NCBI RefSeq assembly: GCF_003946625.1
Contig: NZ_RHOR01000005.1
Coordinates: forward strand, 1 to 64,000
Length of the DNA: 64,000 bases
Direction of reading: 5' to 3'
Source: Companilactobacillus kedongensis
GTDB taxonomy: Bacteria; Bacillota; Bacilli; Lactobacillales; Lactobacillaceae
Each line of letters starts with the position of its first letter. Position 1 is the stretch's first letter. Position numbers and translations under genes: made by a program. This document shows, one piece after another, positions 15,593 to 24,460 of this stretch. A model generated the notes under the pieces. That model had not been told where the DNA came from. It searched no databases and was given only the letters and a program-made list of their open reading frames with translations.

Positions 15593-17218
15593 ATGAAAGT
15601 TTCTGAAGAAAAAAAGCTTGAAGATCTGGAATCATTTGTTATCAGTAGCAAGATGACCTCACTAGCTAAGGAAAATGCCAAAAATAACATTTTTCTAGAC
15701 GCTGGTCGTGGTAATCCGAATTGGATCAATAAAAAAGCTCGACTTGCCTTCAATCGCCTAGTTGAATTCGGCATTATCGAATCTGAACGTACTATTAACA
15801 AAGGCGATATGGCTGGATATACTGAACAACATGGTATGCGCCAACGTTTTGAAGCCTTTCTAAGACCGGAAGAATATAAAATCGATGACTTCTGGTTAAG
15901 TGTTTTGGATTATATTCGTGACGATATGAAACTCAATCAGGATGAAGTTATCAAAGAGTTCGTTGATGGCGCTATTGGTAATAACTATCCTCTACCCGCT
16001 CGCTGTTTGAGAAATACTGAAAAAATCATTAATCAATATTTGCAGACGACACTTTATAATGGTGTTGATCTGAAGGATGAGACTAGTGTATTTACTACCG
16101 AGGGTGGAACGGCTGCCATTGTCTACATCTTCAACACATTACGAGAGAATAAATTGATCCATTATGGTGACAAGATAGCTATCAATACTCCTATCTTTAC
16201 ACCTTACATTGAAATACCAACTTTAAATGACTACCAAATGGTTGAGGTTGATTTAAACTCTGATGCTTCCAATAATTGGGAAATTGCTCCCGGAGAAATC
16301 GACAAATTACTTGATCCCTCTATTAAATTATTTGTTGTTGTTAATCCAAGTAATCCCGGTTCTAAGGCTTTTAGCCAAAAAGATCTAGCAGAGATAAAAG
16401 AAGTTATCAAAAAACGTCCTGACCTAATGATCGTAACTGACGATGTTTATGGTACCTTTGTGGAAAACTTCCAGACTTTATACAGTGTGGTACCAAATAA
16501 TACGTTATTAGTTTATTCATTTTCAAAATTATTTGGAGCAACTGGCTGGCGTTTAGGATTAGTAGCTGCACATGATCAAAATGTCTTTGACAAAATTATT
16601 TCAGAATTGCCTGACAAGGATAAAAAAGAACTCGAGAAACGTTACGGATCAGTTGAATTTGATCCATCCAAGATGAAATTTATCGATCGATTAGTAGCTG
16701 ACTCGCGTTCAATAAGTCTTTATCACACCGCTGGACTATCTACACCGCAACAGATAATGGAAGATTTATTCAGTCTGACGCATCTCGTTAACAAAAATCA
16801 AACTGATTCATATATCGAAACTTCCAAGCGAATCGTTGGTAAACGTTATACAGATCTACATGATTCTCTCAATTATCCTAAAGATGAAAGCGGCGATAAT
16901 TCTAAATACTACTCAATCATCGATATCTATAATGTTGCAGAACGTAAATACGGCAAAGACTTCCGTAACTACTTGGAGAATAATTTTGAGCAATTAGACT
17001 TCTTAGTTAACCTTGCTCAAAAGAATGGTGTTGTTTTGATGGATGGTGTCGGGTTTGGTACACATCCGGGATGCTTGCGTGTTTCACAGGCCAACTTGCC
17101 AACTGAAGATTACCGTCTGATCGGTAACCAGGTCATGCAATTACTAGCCGACTATCACAAACAATTTATTGAGCATAAAGTAAAAACTAGCAACGAATTT
17201 ATGGCTCCAAAGAACTAA
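15593..17218 (+). CDS. aspD: Aspartate 4-decarboxylase (bifunctional aspartate aminotransferase)
   Basis: This 541-residue fold-type I PLP enzyme matches the length and signature of L-aspartate beta-decarboxylases: FLDAGRGNPNW, GDMAGYTEQHGMRQRF, FTTEGGTAAIVYIF, VVNPSNPGSKAFS, IVTDDVYGTF and the PLP lysine in VYSFSKLFGATGWRLG. It converts aspartate to alanine and CO2, which consumes a proton and, with the AspT aspartate:alanine exchanger, can make a proton-motive force. No aspT is adjacent, unlike the classic asp operon. AGCAGGAGG precedes the ATG. It is monocistronic, with a terminator at 17221 and possible regulation by the inverted repeat and cre-like site upstream. Confidence 0.93.
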   Translation: MKVSEEKKLEDLESFVISSKMTSLAKENAKNNIFLDAGRGNPNWINKKARLAFNRLVEFGIIESERTINKGDMAGYTEQHGMRQRFEAFLRPEEYKIDDFWLSVLDYIRDDMKLNQDEVIKEFVDGAIGNNYPLPARCLRNTEKIINQYLQTTLYNGVDLKDETSVFTTEGGTAAIVYIFNTLRENKLIHYGDKIAINTPIFTPYIEIPTLNDYQMVEVDLNSDASNNWEIAPGEIDKLLDPSIKLFVVVNPSNPGSKAFSQKDLAEIKEVIKKRPDLMIVTDDVYGTFVENFQTLYSVVPNNTLLVYSFSKLFGATGWRLGLVAAHDQNVFDKIISELPDKDKKELEKRYGSVEFDPSKMKFIDRLVADSRSISLYHTAGLSTPQQIMEDLFSLTHLVNKNQTDSYIETSKRIVGKRYTDLHDSLNYPKDESGDNSKYYSIIDIYNVAERKYGKDFRNYLENNFEQLDFLVNLAQKNGVVLMDGVGFGTHPGCLRVSQANLPTEDYRLIGNQVMQLLADYHKQFIEHKVKTSNEFMAPKN

Positions 17219-17220
17219 AG

Positions 17221-17256
17221 AAAACGCAGTTGAGAAATTAATCTCAACTGCGTTTT
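17221..17256. terminator. Bidirectional terminator
   Basis: The arms AAAACGCAGTTGAGA and TCTCAACTGCGTTTT are near perfect with a short loop, between the convergent aspD and purine permease genes. Confidence 0.85.
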
Positions 17257-17264
17257 CTATTTAT

Positions 17265-18611
17265 TTAACTGTGTGGTAAAACATTAATAATATAAAGCAA
17301 TAATGCGAAGACGAAGAATAGACCGTACATAATTCCATTAACTTCTTTTCTTCTACCCGCTGCGATCATTGTCAATGGATATGCTAAGAATCCAAAGGCA
17401 ATACCATATGTGATGTTATATGTAAGTGGCATTGCTAGAACAGTCAAGAACGCTGGTAAAGCAATCTCGAACTTTTCCCAGTGAATACCTTTCATTGATT
17501 GTGCCATCAAAGCACCAACAATAATTAGAACGGGTGCCGTTACGTTTGATGTAACGACTGTCAAAAGTGGTGAGAAGAACATTGAAATTGCAAATAATCC
17601 TCCGACTACTACTGAAGTTAATCCTGTTCTACCGCCAACTGCGATACCTGCACTTGATTCAACATAAGCTGTTGGAGGTGTTGTACCCATGATAGCTCCA
17701 CCAACCATTGAGATAGAATCAGCCATCAAAGCACGTCCGATTCTTGGCATCTTGCCATTTTCCATCAAATGAGCCTGTTCAGCTAATCCGATCAAAGTAC
17801 CTGCAGTATCAAAGAATGCTACCAATAAGAAAATGATAACGACCGCCCAAAGTTGTGGCTGTTTAATATCACCAACGTGTGCAATACCAACGCCAAATGT
17901 TGGCTTCAAACTAGGAATACCAGAAACAATATGACTTGGTAATGGAATAAGTTTCGTAGCTAATCCGGCAATCGTAGTAAAGACCATACCAATAAAGATA
18001 GCACCGGGAACTTTACGACACATAAGTCCAGCCGTAACGATCAAACCAGCAATAGTTAGTAATGTTGTTGGATTTGTGAATGAACCGATCTCAACTAATG
18101 ACGATTTACTGGCTTCGATCAATCCTCCACCTTGTAAACCAACAAAGGCAATAAATAACCCTAAACCAGCTGAAACAGCTAATTTTAAATCTTGCGGAAT
18201 TGAGTTGATAACCAATTCACGTAGTTTCAATAATGAAATAACCAAGAAAATTATACTAGCAACAAAAACACCTGCCATCGCTGTTTGCCAAGGAATACCC
18301 ATTGCAATAACAACTGAATAACTGAAAAAGGCATTGTCACCTAATCCTGGTGCAATAGCAATCGGATAGTTCGCTAAGATCCCCATTAAAACTGATCCGA
18401 TCACACCAGTTAGTGCTGTGGCTGTGAACAAGGCACCCTTGTCCATACCTGATGCTCCTAAAACTTGTGGATTAACAAACAAAATGTATGCCATTGACAC
18501 AAATGTCGTCAATCCTGCTAGAAACTCACGCTTGATCGTAGTTCCAGCTTGATTAAGATGAAATAGTCGTTCAATAAAGCTTAAATTCTTTTCATCATTT
18601 AATGATTCCAA
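17265..18611 (-). CDS. NCS2/AzgA-type purine (guanine/hypoxanthine/adenine) permease
   Basis: This is a 448-residue membrane protein of the AzgA/PbuG branch. It shows REFLAGLTTFVSMAYILFVNP at the start, PIAIAPGLGDNAFFSY, LVAFFDTAGTLIGLAEQA and GTTPPTAYVESSAGIAVGGRTGL. These import purine bases with protons. The best start is TTG 18611, since GGGGGCG lies about eight bases before it and no ATG is better placed. A PurBox-like sequence at 18710 suggests control by PurR; no purine riboswitch core is visible in the leader. The gene stands alone, with a shared terminator at 17221. Confidence 0.9.
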   Translation of the reverse strand: MESLNDEKNLSFIERLFHLNQAGTTIKREFLAGLTTFVSMAYILFVNPQVLGASGMDKGALFTATALTGVIGSVLMGILANYPIAIAPGLGDNAFFSYSVVIAMGIPWQTAMAGVFVASIIFLVISLLKLRELVINSIPQDLKLAVSAGLGLFIAFVGLQGGGLIEASKSSLVEIGSFTNPTTLLTIAGLIVTAGLMCRKVPGAIFIGMVFTTIAGLATKLIPLPSHIVSGIPSLKPTFGVGIAHVGDIKQPQLWAVVIIFLLVAFFDTAGTLIGLAEQAHLMENGKMPRIGRALMADSISMVGGAIMGTTPPTAYVESSAGIAVGGRTGLTSVVVGGLFAISMFFSPLLTVVTSNVTAPVLIIVGALMAQSMKGIHWEKFEIALPAFLTVLAMPLTYNITYGIAFGFLAYPLTMIAAGRRKEVNGIMYGLFFVFALLLYIINVLPHS

Positions 18612-18709
18612 AATAAACGCCCCCGAAGAAAGATTACGAACTTATCTAGTATTACAGAAACATTTTGATTTTACAAGACAATTAGAAACATTTATTACAT
18701 AAATCAAAT

Positions 18710-18723
18710 TATAGTTCGTGTTT
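18710..18723 (-). promoter_or_regulatory. PurBox-like PurR site
   Basis: On the minus strand AAACACGAACTATA matches the lactic acid bacterial PurBox core (A-rich, then CCGAAC/ACGAAC, then A/T). A second GAAC core in opposite orientation lies near 18641-18650, closer to the permease start. Confidence 0.45.
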
Positions 18724-18755
18724 TACAGAACGTTAGCTTGCTACTTTCATAAAAA

Positions 18756-18789
18756 AAGACACCTTACATTTATCTGTAAGATGTCTTTA
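18756..18789 (-). terminator. Terminator of the HTH-clpL-small ORF operon
   Basis: AAGACATCTTACAG pairs with CTGTAAGGTGTCTTT-type arms (minus-strand reading) and runs into a T stretch. It lies just after the 42-codon gene. Confidence 0.7.
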
Positions 18790-18797
18790 AAGAGTTT

Positions 18798-18926
18798 TTA
18801 CGCTCTTTGTTTTAATTTATCAACGGCCTCTTGAATCGTTCTACCGTTCTCAAAAACATTCGAATCATTCTTGTCCACAGCCGTAAATAATTGATCTTTT
18901 AAATCTAACAAAATCCGATACTTCAC
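18798..18926 (-). CDS. Small 42-residue protein downstream of clpL
   Basis: This short frame starts with GTG at 18926, eight bases after a perfect AAGGAGGT, and encodes MKYRILLDLKDQLF and then TAVDKNDSNVFENGRTIQEAVDKLKQRA in two runs. It begins 20 bp after the clpL stop codon and ends just before a terminator, so it is very likely the last gene of the clpL transcript. The sequence looks like one beta strand and two helices. I do not recognise a family. The strong ribosome site and operon position are the reasons to call it real. Confidence 0.6.
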   Translation of the reverse strand: MKYRILLDLKDQLFTAVDKNDSNVFENGRTIQEAVDKLKQRA

Positions 18927-18946
18927 GATCAATTACCTCCTTAGGA

Positions 18947-21028
18947 CTAGTTTTTTACAATTTTAATAGTACCCTCAGCTAATTCAGCTTTAAGACTCTT
19001 AACATCCAAGTTATCCAAGTAGAATTCAGCGACTTTATCTCTGATCTGTTGCTCGATAACTCTTCTCAATGGTCTAGCACCCATAGCCTCATCGTATCCT
19101 TCATCGATCAGCCATTCTTTTGCTTCGGGTGTAACTTCCAAAGTAATTTGCTTCTTAGCCAAATTCTTATTCACATCATCCAACATCAAATCAACGATCT
19201 GATTCAAATCTGCTTTAGATAGATGTGTAAATTCAACTATACCATTGAATCTATTTAGAAATTCAGGACGGAAGTATGGTGCTAATTTATCCATTAATTT
19301 TTCATCTTTAGTAGCTTTTTCACCAAAGCCTGCATTAGATGTAGCAATGATGATCGTATTCTTGAAGTCGACCACGTTACCTTGTCCATCAGTCAAGCGA
19401 CCGTCATCCATAACTTGTAAAAGTAACGTCAAAACTTGTGGGTTAGCTTTTTCAATTTCATCTAGTAAAACAATGGAATATGGATTACGTCTTACTCGTT
19501 CAGTCAAAGTATTACCGTTATCCTCATATCCAACATATCCAGCAGATGTACCAATTAATTTAGATACAGCTGTTAGATCAGAATACTCACTCATATCCAA
19601 ACGAATTATGGCATTCTTACTGCCAAACATGTCACTAGCTAATTGTTTTACAAGTTCTGTTTTACCGACACCTGTTGGACCGACAAATAGGAAACTACCG
19701 ATTGGACGATTTCCTTCATCAAAGCCTGCACGGTTACGCCGAATTGCTCTAACGACCATATCAACAGCCTCATCTTGACCGATGACATGACCCTTCAATC
19801 TCTTGCCCATATCCTTTAATCTCTCGATATCACTAGCACCCATTTGAGAAACAGGTACACCAGTTAATCTTTGAACAGATTCAGCAATATCATTAACTTT
19901 TGCTATTGGTTCCGCTGGATCATCGTTATTTAACTTTTTATTGATATCTTCGATCTGTTTCTTAAGATCAGCGGCCTTTTCAAATTCTTCATTCTTAGCG
20001 GCTTTTTCTTTGTTATTTTCTGCTTCTTTTAAAGACTTCTCAAGACTGACCTTGTCAGTTACAGGATGTTTAGCGGCCAAATGTGCAGCCGTCATATCGA
20101 TAAGATCGATAGCTTTGTCAGGCAATGATCTCTGTGGAATATATTGTACTGAATAATCCACAGCTGCCTTCAAAACATCATCAGGCAATTTAACGTTATG
20201 ATGGTCTTCATAGGCTTTGCGCAATCCCTTTAAGATAGCTACTGTTGCTTCTTTACTTGGTTCATTGATCGTTACATCATTGAATCTTCTTGCTAAAGCA
20301 GCGTCTTTCATAATCGTGTTACGGTACTCATCTTGCGTTGTAGCGCCGATAACTGCTAGATCACCACGGCTCAAAGCTGGTTTGATAATATCGGATAACC
20401 CTTTACTACCAGCCTCTCCACCAGCAGCTCCAGTTCCAATGATCTGATGGATCTCATCAAAGAATAGAACCACGTTACCAGCTTTTTTGACTTCTTTAAG
20501 TAAATTCTGAACATTTTCTTCAAATGAACCACGATATTGTGTACCAGCTTCAAGTGCCGATACATCAACGGAAATAATCACTTTGTCCTTGATAGCAGCT
20601 GGAACGTCACCTTTGACAATAGCTTGTGCTAAACCTTCAACAACAGCGGTTTTACCAACACCAGCATCCCCAACAAGAATAGGATTATTTTTAGTACGAC
20701 GGCTCAAGATTTCAGCCGTTTCTTGAATTTCTTTATCACGACCAATGACGGGATCAAGTAAACCATCACGAGCCTCTTGCGTTAAATTACGTCCTAATTT
20801 ATCTAGTAATTTACCGTTTCCGGTACCTTTACTGTCTGCTTTTTGCTCTTCAACCGGAATATTTTTACCAGCCGTGCGCATTTCTTGATATCTTGCCAAT
20901 TCTTCAGGTGTCAATTCATGGCCGTTAACATAATACTTCGTACCACCTTTTTGACCCATTAAACTGTTAAAGATATCGTCCATATCGTTATTTGAAAACA
21001 AATCGTCATCCCAAAATGATCTTGCCAT
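18947..21028 (-). CDS. clpL: ATP-dependent chaperone ClpL (Hsp100)
   Basis: This is a 693-residue AAA+ protein with two ATPase modules. The first has GDAGVGKT at 120-127 and [10 protein letters not shown]; the second has GPTGVGKT in the middle of the chain, VLLDEIEKA and the C-terminal D2-small domain [13 protein letters not shown] short coiled middle domain lies at about 320-370. It lacks the repeat N domain of ClpC and the zinc finger of ClpE, and the length fits ClpL, a stress chaperone of lactic acid bacteria that confers heat tolerance without needing ClpP. GAGGAGG precedes the ATG. It follows a small HTH gene by 12 bp; no CtsR box is obvious. Confidence 0.9.
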   Translation of the reverse strand: MARSFWDDDLFSNNDMDDIFNSLMGQKGGTKYYVNGHELTPEELARYQEMRTAGKNIPVEEQKADSKGTGNGKLLDKLGRNLTQEARDGLLDPVIGRDKEIQETAEILSRRTKNNPILVGDAGVGKTAVVEGLAQAIVKGDVPAAIKDKVIISVDVSALEAGTQYRGSFEENVQNLLKEVKKAGNVVLFFDEIHQIIGTGAAGGEAGSKGLSDIIKPALSRGDLAVIGATTQDEYRNTIMKDAALARRFNDVTINEPSKEATVAILKGLRKAYEDHHNVKLPDDVLKAAVDYSVQYIPQRSLPDKAIDLIDMTAAHLAAKHPVTDKVSLEKSLKEAENNKEKAAKNEEFEKAADLKKQIEDINKKLNNDDPAEPIAKVNDIAESVQRLTGVPVSQMGASDIERLKDMGKRLKGHVIGQDEAVDMVVRAIRRNRAGFDEGNRPIGSFLFVGPTGVGKTELVKQLASDMFGSKNAIIRLDMSEYSDLTAVSKLIGTSAGYVGYEDNGNTLTERVRRNPYSIVLLDEIEKANPQVLTLLLQVMDDGRLTDGQGNVVDFKNTIIIATSNAGFGEKATKDEKLMDKLAPYFRPEFLNRFNGIVEFTHLSKADLNQIVDLMLDDVNKNLAKKQITLEVTPEAKEWLIDEGYDEAMGARPLRRVIEQQIRDKVAEFYLDNLDVKSLKAELAEGTIKIVKN

Positions 21029-21040
21029 ATAATTGCCTCC

Positions 21041-21262
21041 TCACTTCAGATAATGTAACTCCAAATCACGTAAAACTCTCCACATCTCAATATCCTGCGC
21101 TTTGGCAATCGCCTCAATATCACGCAGATTAAGTGGAGTCGCGGAAGATTGGTCTTTGTTAAACGACTTATGCAGAGTGGTATAACCATACCCGCTCTTC
21201 TTCGCTATGAAGTAGATTGTTAAGTGCTTATCTTCTAAGTACGATTTAATGTCTATTTCCAT
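21041..21262 (-). CDS. Small HTH DNA-binding protein, first gene of the clpL operon
   Basis: This 73-residue protein (MEIDIKSYLEDKHLTIYFIA...) has a helix-turn-helix-like core: LTIYFIAKKSGYGYTTLHKSF, with the second and third helices around SGYGYTTLHKS, then NLRDIEAIAKAQDIEMWRVL. It resembles compact Cro/XRE-type repressors. The start is ATG 21262 behind GGTTGGAG; the longer frame to 21325 would extend into the operator region. It lies 12 bp upstream of clpL on the same strand, so the two are co-transcribed. Three regularly spaced dyads cover the promoter, which suggests that this protein represses its own operon and thereby clpL. Confidence 0.75.
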   Translation of the reverse strand: MEIDIKSYLEDKHLTIYFIAKKSGYGYTTLHKSFNKDQSSATPLNLRDIEAIAKAQDIEMWRVLRDLELHYLK

Positions 21263-21290
21263 ATCTCCAACCTCCACAACTACAGTATAG

Positions 21291-21334
21291 CACATATGTG
21301 ATATATTACAAATGTGAAGTATCACAGACGTGAC
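21291..21334. promoter_or_regulatory. Three tandem operator dyads over the HTH-clpL promoter
   Basis: Three similar palindromes, CACATATGTG (21291-21300), TTACAAATGTGAA (21306-21318) and TCACAGACGTGA (21322-21333), are centred about 16 bp apart. On the minus strand a likely promoter TTGTAA-16-TATACT overlaps the first two. The consensus is TCAC-N4-GTGA-like. Their place fits cooperative repression by the HTH protein. Confidence 0.6.
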
Positions 21335-21396
21335 ATATCTTTTCTCGTTATTATTAATCAGAATTTTGTTACACTGGTATTAACAGAGGTGATCAG

Positions 21397-23106
21397 ATGA
21401 AAGAATTACTTAAATCATTGGATAAATTAAATCGTATTTATGATCAATTTGACCTGTTGAATTTTCGAGCACATAAAGTAATGCCACTGACTTTTAACAA
21501 AAAAGACAGCAAAAAATTATTGCCTCAAAATAAACGGCTCTATTTTAGTTATTCATATCTTGATAAAGAAAAAACCAGATTAACAAATCTGATCCTTTCG
21601 CAAGCTATTGATTTAAAAGATCCACTATTCAAACAGAATAAAGAACTGCATCCTGCTTTGATCGACAAAGCATTGAAACTAAAAAACATCGATGAAACAC
21701 ATAAAAAAGAAATATCTGAACTACCAAACAGAAATCGTAAGATCAACAAATTAAAACGCCTGATCACAATGATCGAGGATGAAAATATTGGACTGTGCCA
21801 AGGATATTTAACGCAAATGAAAGTCCTTTTATATCAAAATAAAGATTCTCTATTTATCGAACGCACACAAAAATATCAAGCAAAAGAACTGCTTGATGAC
21901 GCTGACTTTAGAATGAAGCTCATGCAATTTGATTATGACCGTTACCTATATGAGGACTTCACGCCAGAGAACTTCTTGAACTATCTGATTTTTGAAAAGG
22001 TCCAAAGGCATGCTAGTTTCATCAAATCATATGACGCCCGTGTTTTATTGCCTGAAGCTGAACAATGCGGCTTTTCTGGTATCGCCTATGAAGTTGAGAT
22101 AGACGGAATTCGTGAATGCTATGTTACTTTCAAAGGTACAGAAGCCGATATGGATTATACTGAAAATTCCCGAAGCAAACGTTTAGAGAAGTTTTTATTG
22201 GAAGGATATAAAGACTGGAATTATAACGTTAAAGCTATTCTAGTCGGCACTTCTGAGGAATTAGATCAATTAGCCGTCGCTAGAAAATTCATTGATTATT
22301 TACAGAAAAGTATTCAAGATAAGTGCTTCATATATGGTCTTGGTCACTCATTAGGTGGACATTTCGTCCAAACCTTACAACTGACTGATGATTGCTTTAA
22401 AGCCGGTTACACCTTAAATTCTGCCCCTGTGAACCTAAAACAAGTACAAGAAGTCACTCCAGAACTGTTTGATGAACAGACCTGGAATAAATTATTTGAG
22501 TTGACTAATCAAAAAACGGTTACCAATATTCTCAATCGAGAAATCAAACATTTGTTGCCTAGAGAATATCCTGAGATAATCAATCAGAGTTTTGAACAGG
22601 ATCTGACCCAAGTATTCTATGAGATACCATATACGATTTGGGTCGGACAAAAGTGGGAATACAATCTCAATACTTGGAAGTATCCTTTCAAGCATCATTT
22701 AGCATCGTACCTTACTGAAAGTGAGATCCATTCCTATCAACATTTCTTTGCACAACTATTCAATTACTTGCAAGATTCCACAACTGGACCACAAGTAATG
22801 CGTAATACTCTGGGATTCATGCGTGCACGTGTAAAGATTCTCCAAGATGATATTGATAAACCTGAAACAGCTGAATTCTTCTATGACTACTCTAATTATC
22901 TTTATGAATCAGGAATATTTCTCGATCGACCACAGGAAGTGACCGATGACTTTAGCAAGTCACAGCCAACTATGTGGAAATCATCAAGACGAGAATGGCC
23001 ATTCTTGAAGAGTTTGAATATGGACATGCTGGAATTGTCAGTTTACTTCCATATTATTTCCGGGGTTAAATATTTCTTGAATCACACACCTAAAAAAATT
23101 GAATAA
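21397..23106 (+). CDS. Large lipase-like alpha/beta hydrolase-fold protein of unknown function
   Basis: This is a 569-residue protein with no signal peptide or membrane segment. Residues 1-190 are helical and charged. The middle has GFSGIAYEVEIDGIRECYVTFKGTE, a lipase class-3-like strand pattern, followed by CFIYGLGHSLGGHFVQTL near residue 315, which holds the nucleophile-elbow motif G-H-S-L-G-G. The C-terminal 200 residues are helical. I do not recognise a named family. The motif supports serine esterase or lipase chemistry; the substrate and cellular role are unknown. AGAGGTGATCAG is the ribosome site. It is divergent from the clpL operon and monocistronic. Confidence 0.65.
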   Translation: MKELLKSLDKLNRIYDQFDLLNFRAHKVMPLTFNKKDSKKLLPQNKRLYFSYSYLDKEKTRLTNLILSQAIDLKDPLFKQNKELHPALIDKALKLKNIDETHKKEISELPNRNRKINKLKRLITMIEDENIGLCQGYLTQMKVLLYQNKDSLFIERTQKYQAKELLDDADFRMKLMQFDYDRYLYEDFTPENFLNYLIFEKVQRHASFIKSYDARVLLPEAEQCGFSGIAYEVEIDGIRECYVTFKGTEADMDYTENSRSKRLEKFLLEGYKDWNYNVKAILVGTSEELDQLAVARKFIDYLQKSIQDKCFIYGLGHSLGGHFVQTLQLTDDCFKAGYTLNSAPVNLKQVQEVTPELFDEQTWNKLFELTNQKTVTNILNREIKHLLPREYPEIINQSFEQDLTQVFYEIPYTIWVGQKWEYNLNTWKYPFKHHLASYLTESEIHSYQHFFAQLFNYLQDSTTGPQVMRNTLGFMRARVKILQDDIDKPETAEFFYDYSNYLYESGIFLDRPQEVTDDFSKSQPTMWKSSRREWPFLKSLNMDMLELSVYFHIISGVKYFLNHTPKKIE

Positions 23107-23109
23107 ATG

Positions 23110-23145
23110 AAAAAAGCTGCCAATCATTTGATTAGCAGCTTTTTT
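23110..23145. terminator. Bidirectional terminator
   Basis: AAAAAGCTGC-AATCA pairs with TGATT-GCAGCTTTTT between the convergent hydrolase and surface-protein genes; it touches the stop codon of the latter. Confidence 0.85.
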
Positions 23146-24346
23146 AGACGATGTCGTTTGCAAACAACCATTCATTTGTTGAAACACGATAAGCATGTTT
23201 TCCATTGATAGTTGATGATTTGTCAGTTTTCCAAGATGAATTAGGTGCTACAGCTCGATTCCTTATTCTCTGACCCTTGGCATTGTATAAGAATTTTGCC
23301 TTGCCATTTGAAGTAGTTACCGAGGTTGAAATGGTTGTATATTCAAAAACATCACTAGCCTTAACAAATTCTTCAGTTGAAACTCCATAGTATGTTTCAC
23401 CGTTGATTGTCATTTTTTTATCTGATAACCAATCGGAATTTTTGGCAAGTCCTCTATTATGAACAACCTTACCATCCTGTGTATAAAGTTTTGATACATC
23501 GTGCGTTGTGATATTACCCTTGAATAAAGTAATATTTGCAGTTTTTTTGACAAGTTTGATTTCTAAGTCTTTCTTAGCTTTATCGATCGTAACCTCTTTT
23601 AGTTCGTTTTCTGCTAAGTCGTAGCCTTCCGGAATATCAAGTTTGTATTTTTGTCCGTGAGTTCCAGATAGATTTAGTGTAGTTACTTTTTTGTTTGTTG
23701 ATTTGTCTATGAAATTTACTGTTGTGTTGAATTTTTGGACTGGTTTACTGGGTTTTGTATTGACAAGTTCATTTGCAGTTATATTGAGATAAACCGCTCC
23801 ATTTGAAATTGGTTGTGATAACGCCCCACTATGACCGGTATAATGATACCCCTTAGGAAGTAAATCATCAGTTGAAATAATATATTCATCATCCTTACTA
23901 ACCATTATAAAAATTGGATCAACTTTTTCACCTGACTTTGGATCCATAATGTCATAATTTACAGCTATCCTAACCTTTTCCTTAGATGGAATTTTTTCAG
24001 TAACCTTTCTCATTTCTACAATAATTTTATTTTCAAAAATATTAAATTTTTCTGTATTATAATCATCTAATACATAGGAACTGTTATTAACTATGGATTC
24101 CAGTTGTCCCTTATCCAAATAAGTAGCATCCTTGTCAACCATAAACGCTAATCTTCTAAACTCTTTATTATTAACATTTAAAATAATGGTAATAAATCTC
24201 CTATCATCTATTTCTCCTTTGTTGACACTTATCTCAGGCTGAGATTTACTATCAGCATAAACAGTAACACCTTGATTAACTAATGGACTAAATACCATAG
24301 TACTAAACATCAATCCAGATACGGCTAGCGACTTTGTTTTATTCAT
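23144..24346 (-). CDS. Secreted surface protein with MucBP-like module and two C-terminal SLAP repeats
   Basis: This is a 400-residue protein. Residues 1-32 form a signal peptide (MNKTKSLAVSGLMFSTMVFS...VYA). A unique region of about 170 residues is followed by a module TTVNFIDKSTNKKVTTLNLSG...HGQKYKLDIPEGYDL at about 205-265. Two SLAP-type repeats end the protein, each with LYTQDGKVVHNRGLAKNSDW or LYNAKGQRIRNRAVAPNSSW and a closing YYGVSTEEFVKASDV or AYRVSTNEWLFANDI. SLAP repeats bind the cell wall non-covalently. It is a paralogue of the next gene upstream (24461). TTAGGAGA precedes ATG 24346. Confidence 0.85.
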   Translation of the reverse strand: MNKTKSLAVSGLMFSTMVFSPLVNQGVTVYADSKSQPEISVNKGEIDDRRFITIILNVNNKEFRRLAFMVDKDATYLDKGQLESIVNNSSYVLDDYNTEKFNIFENKIIVEMRKVTEKIPSKEKVRIAVNYDIMDPKSGEKVDPIFIMVSKDDEYIISTDDLLPKGYHYTGHSGALSQPISNGAVYLNITANELVNTKPSKPVQKFNTTVNFIDKSTNKKVTTLNLSGTHGQKYKLDIPEGYDLAENELKEVTIDKAKKDLEIKLVKKTANITLFKGNITTHDVSKLYTQDGKVVHNRGLAKNSDWLSDKKMTINGETYYGVSTEEFVKASDVFEYTTISTSVTTSNGKAKFLYNAKGQRIRNRAVAPNSSWKTDKSSTINGKHAYRVSTNEWLFANDIV

Positions 24347-24460
24347 TAATTTCTCCTAAACTTGCATATTTTTATATAAAAAAAGACCATCATAAGGACT
24401 GGCCTTTACTTGGTTTTGTTGAGTTTTAAGTGTGAATATGAAGGATGGTATCAGATGAAT

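Noticed and set aside
18612-18760. Purine riboswitch before the NCS2 permease
   Set aside because: The conserved purine aptamer core and loop-loop sequences are not visible; PurBox-like motifs explain the region better.
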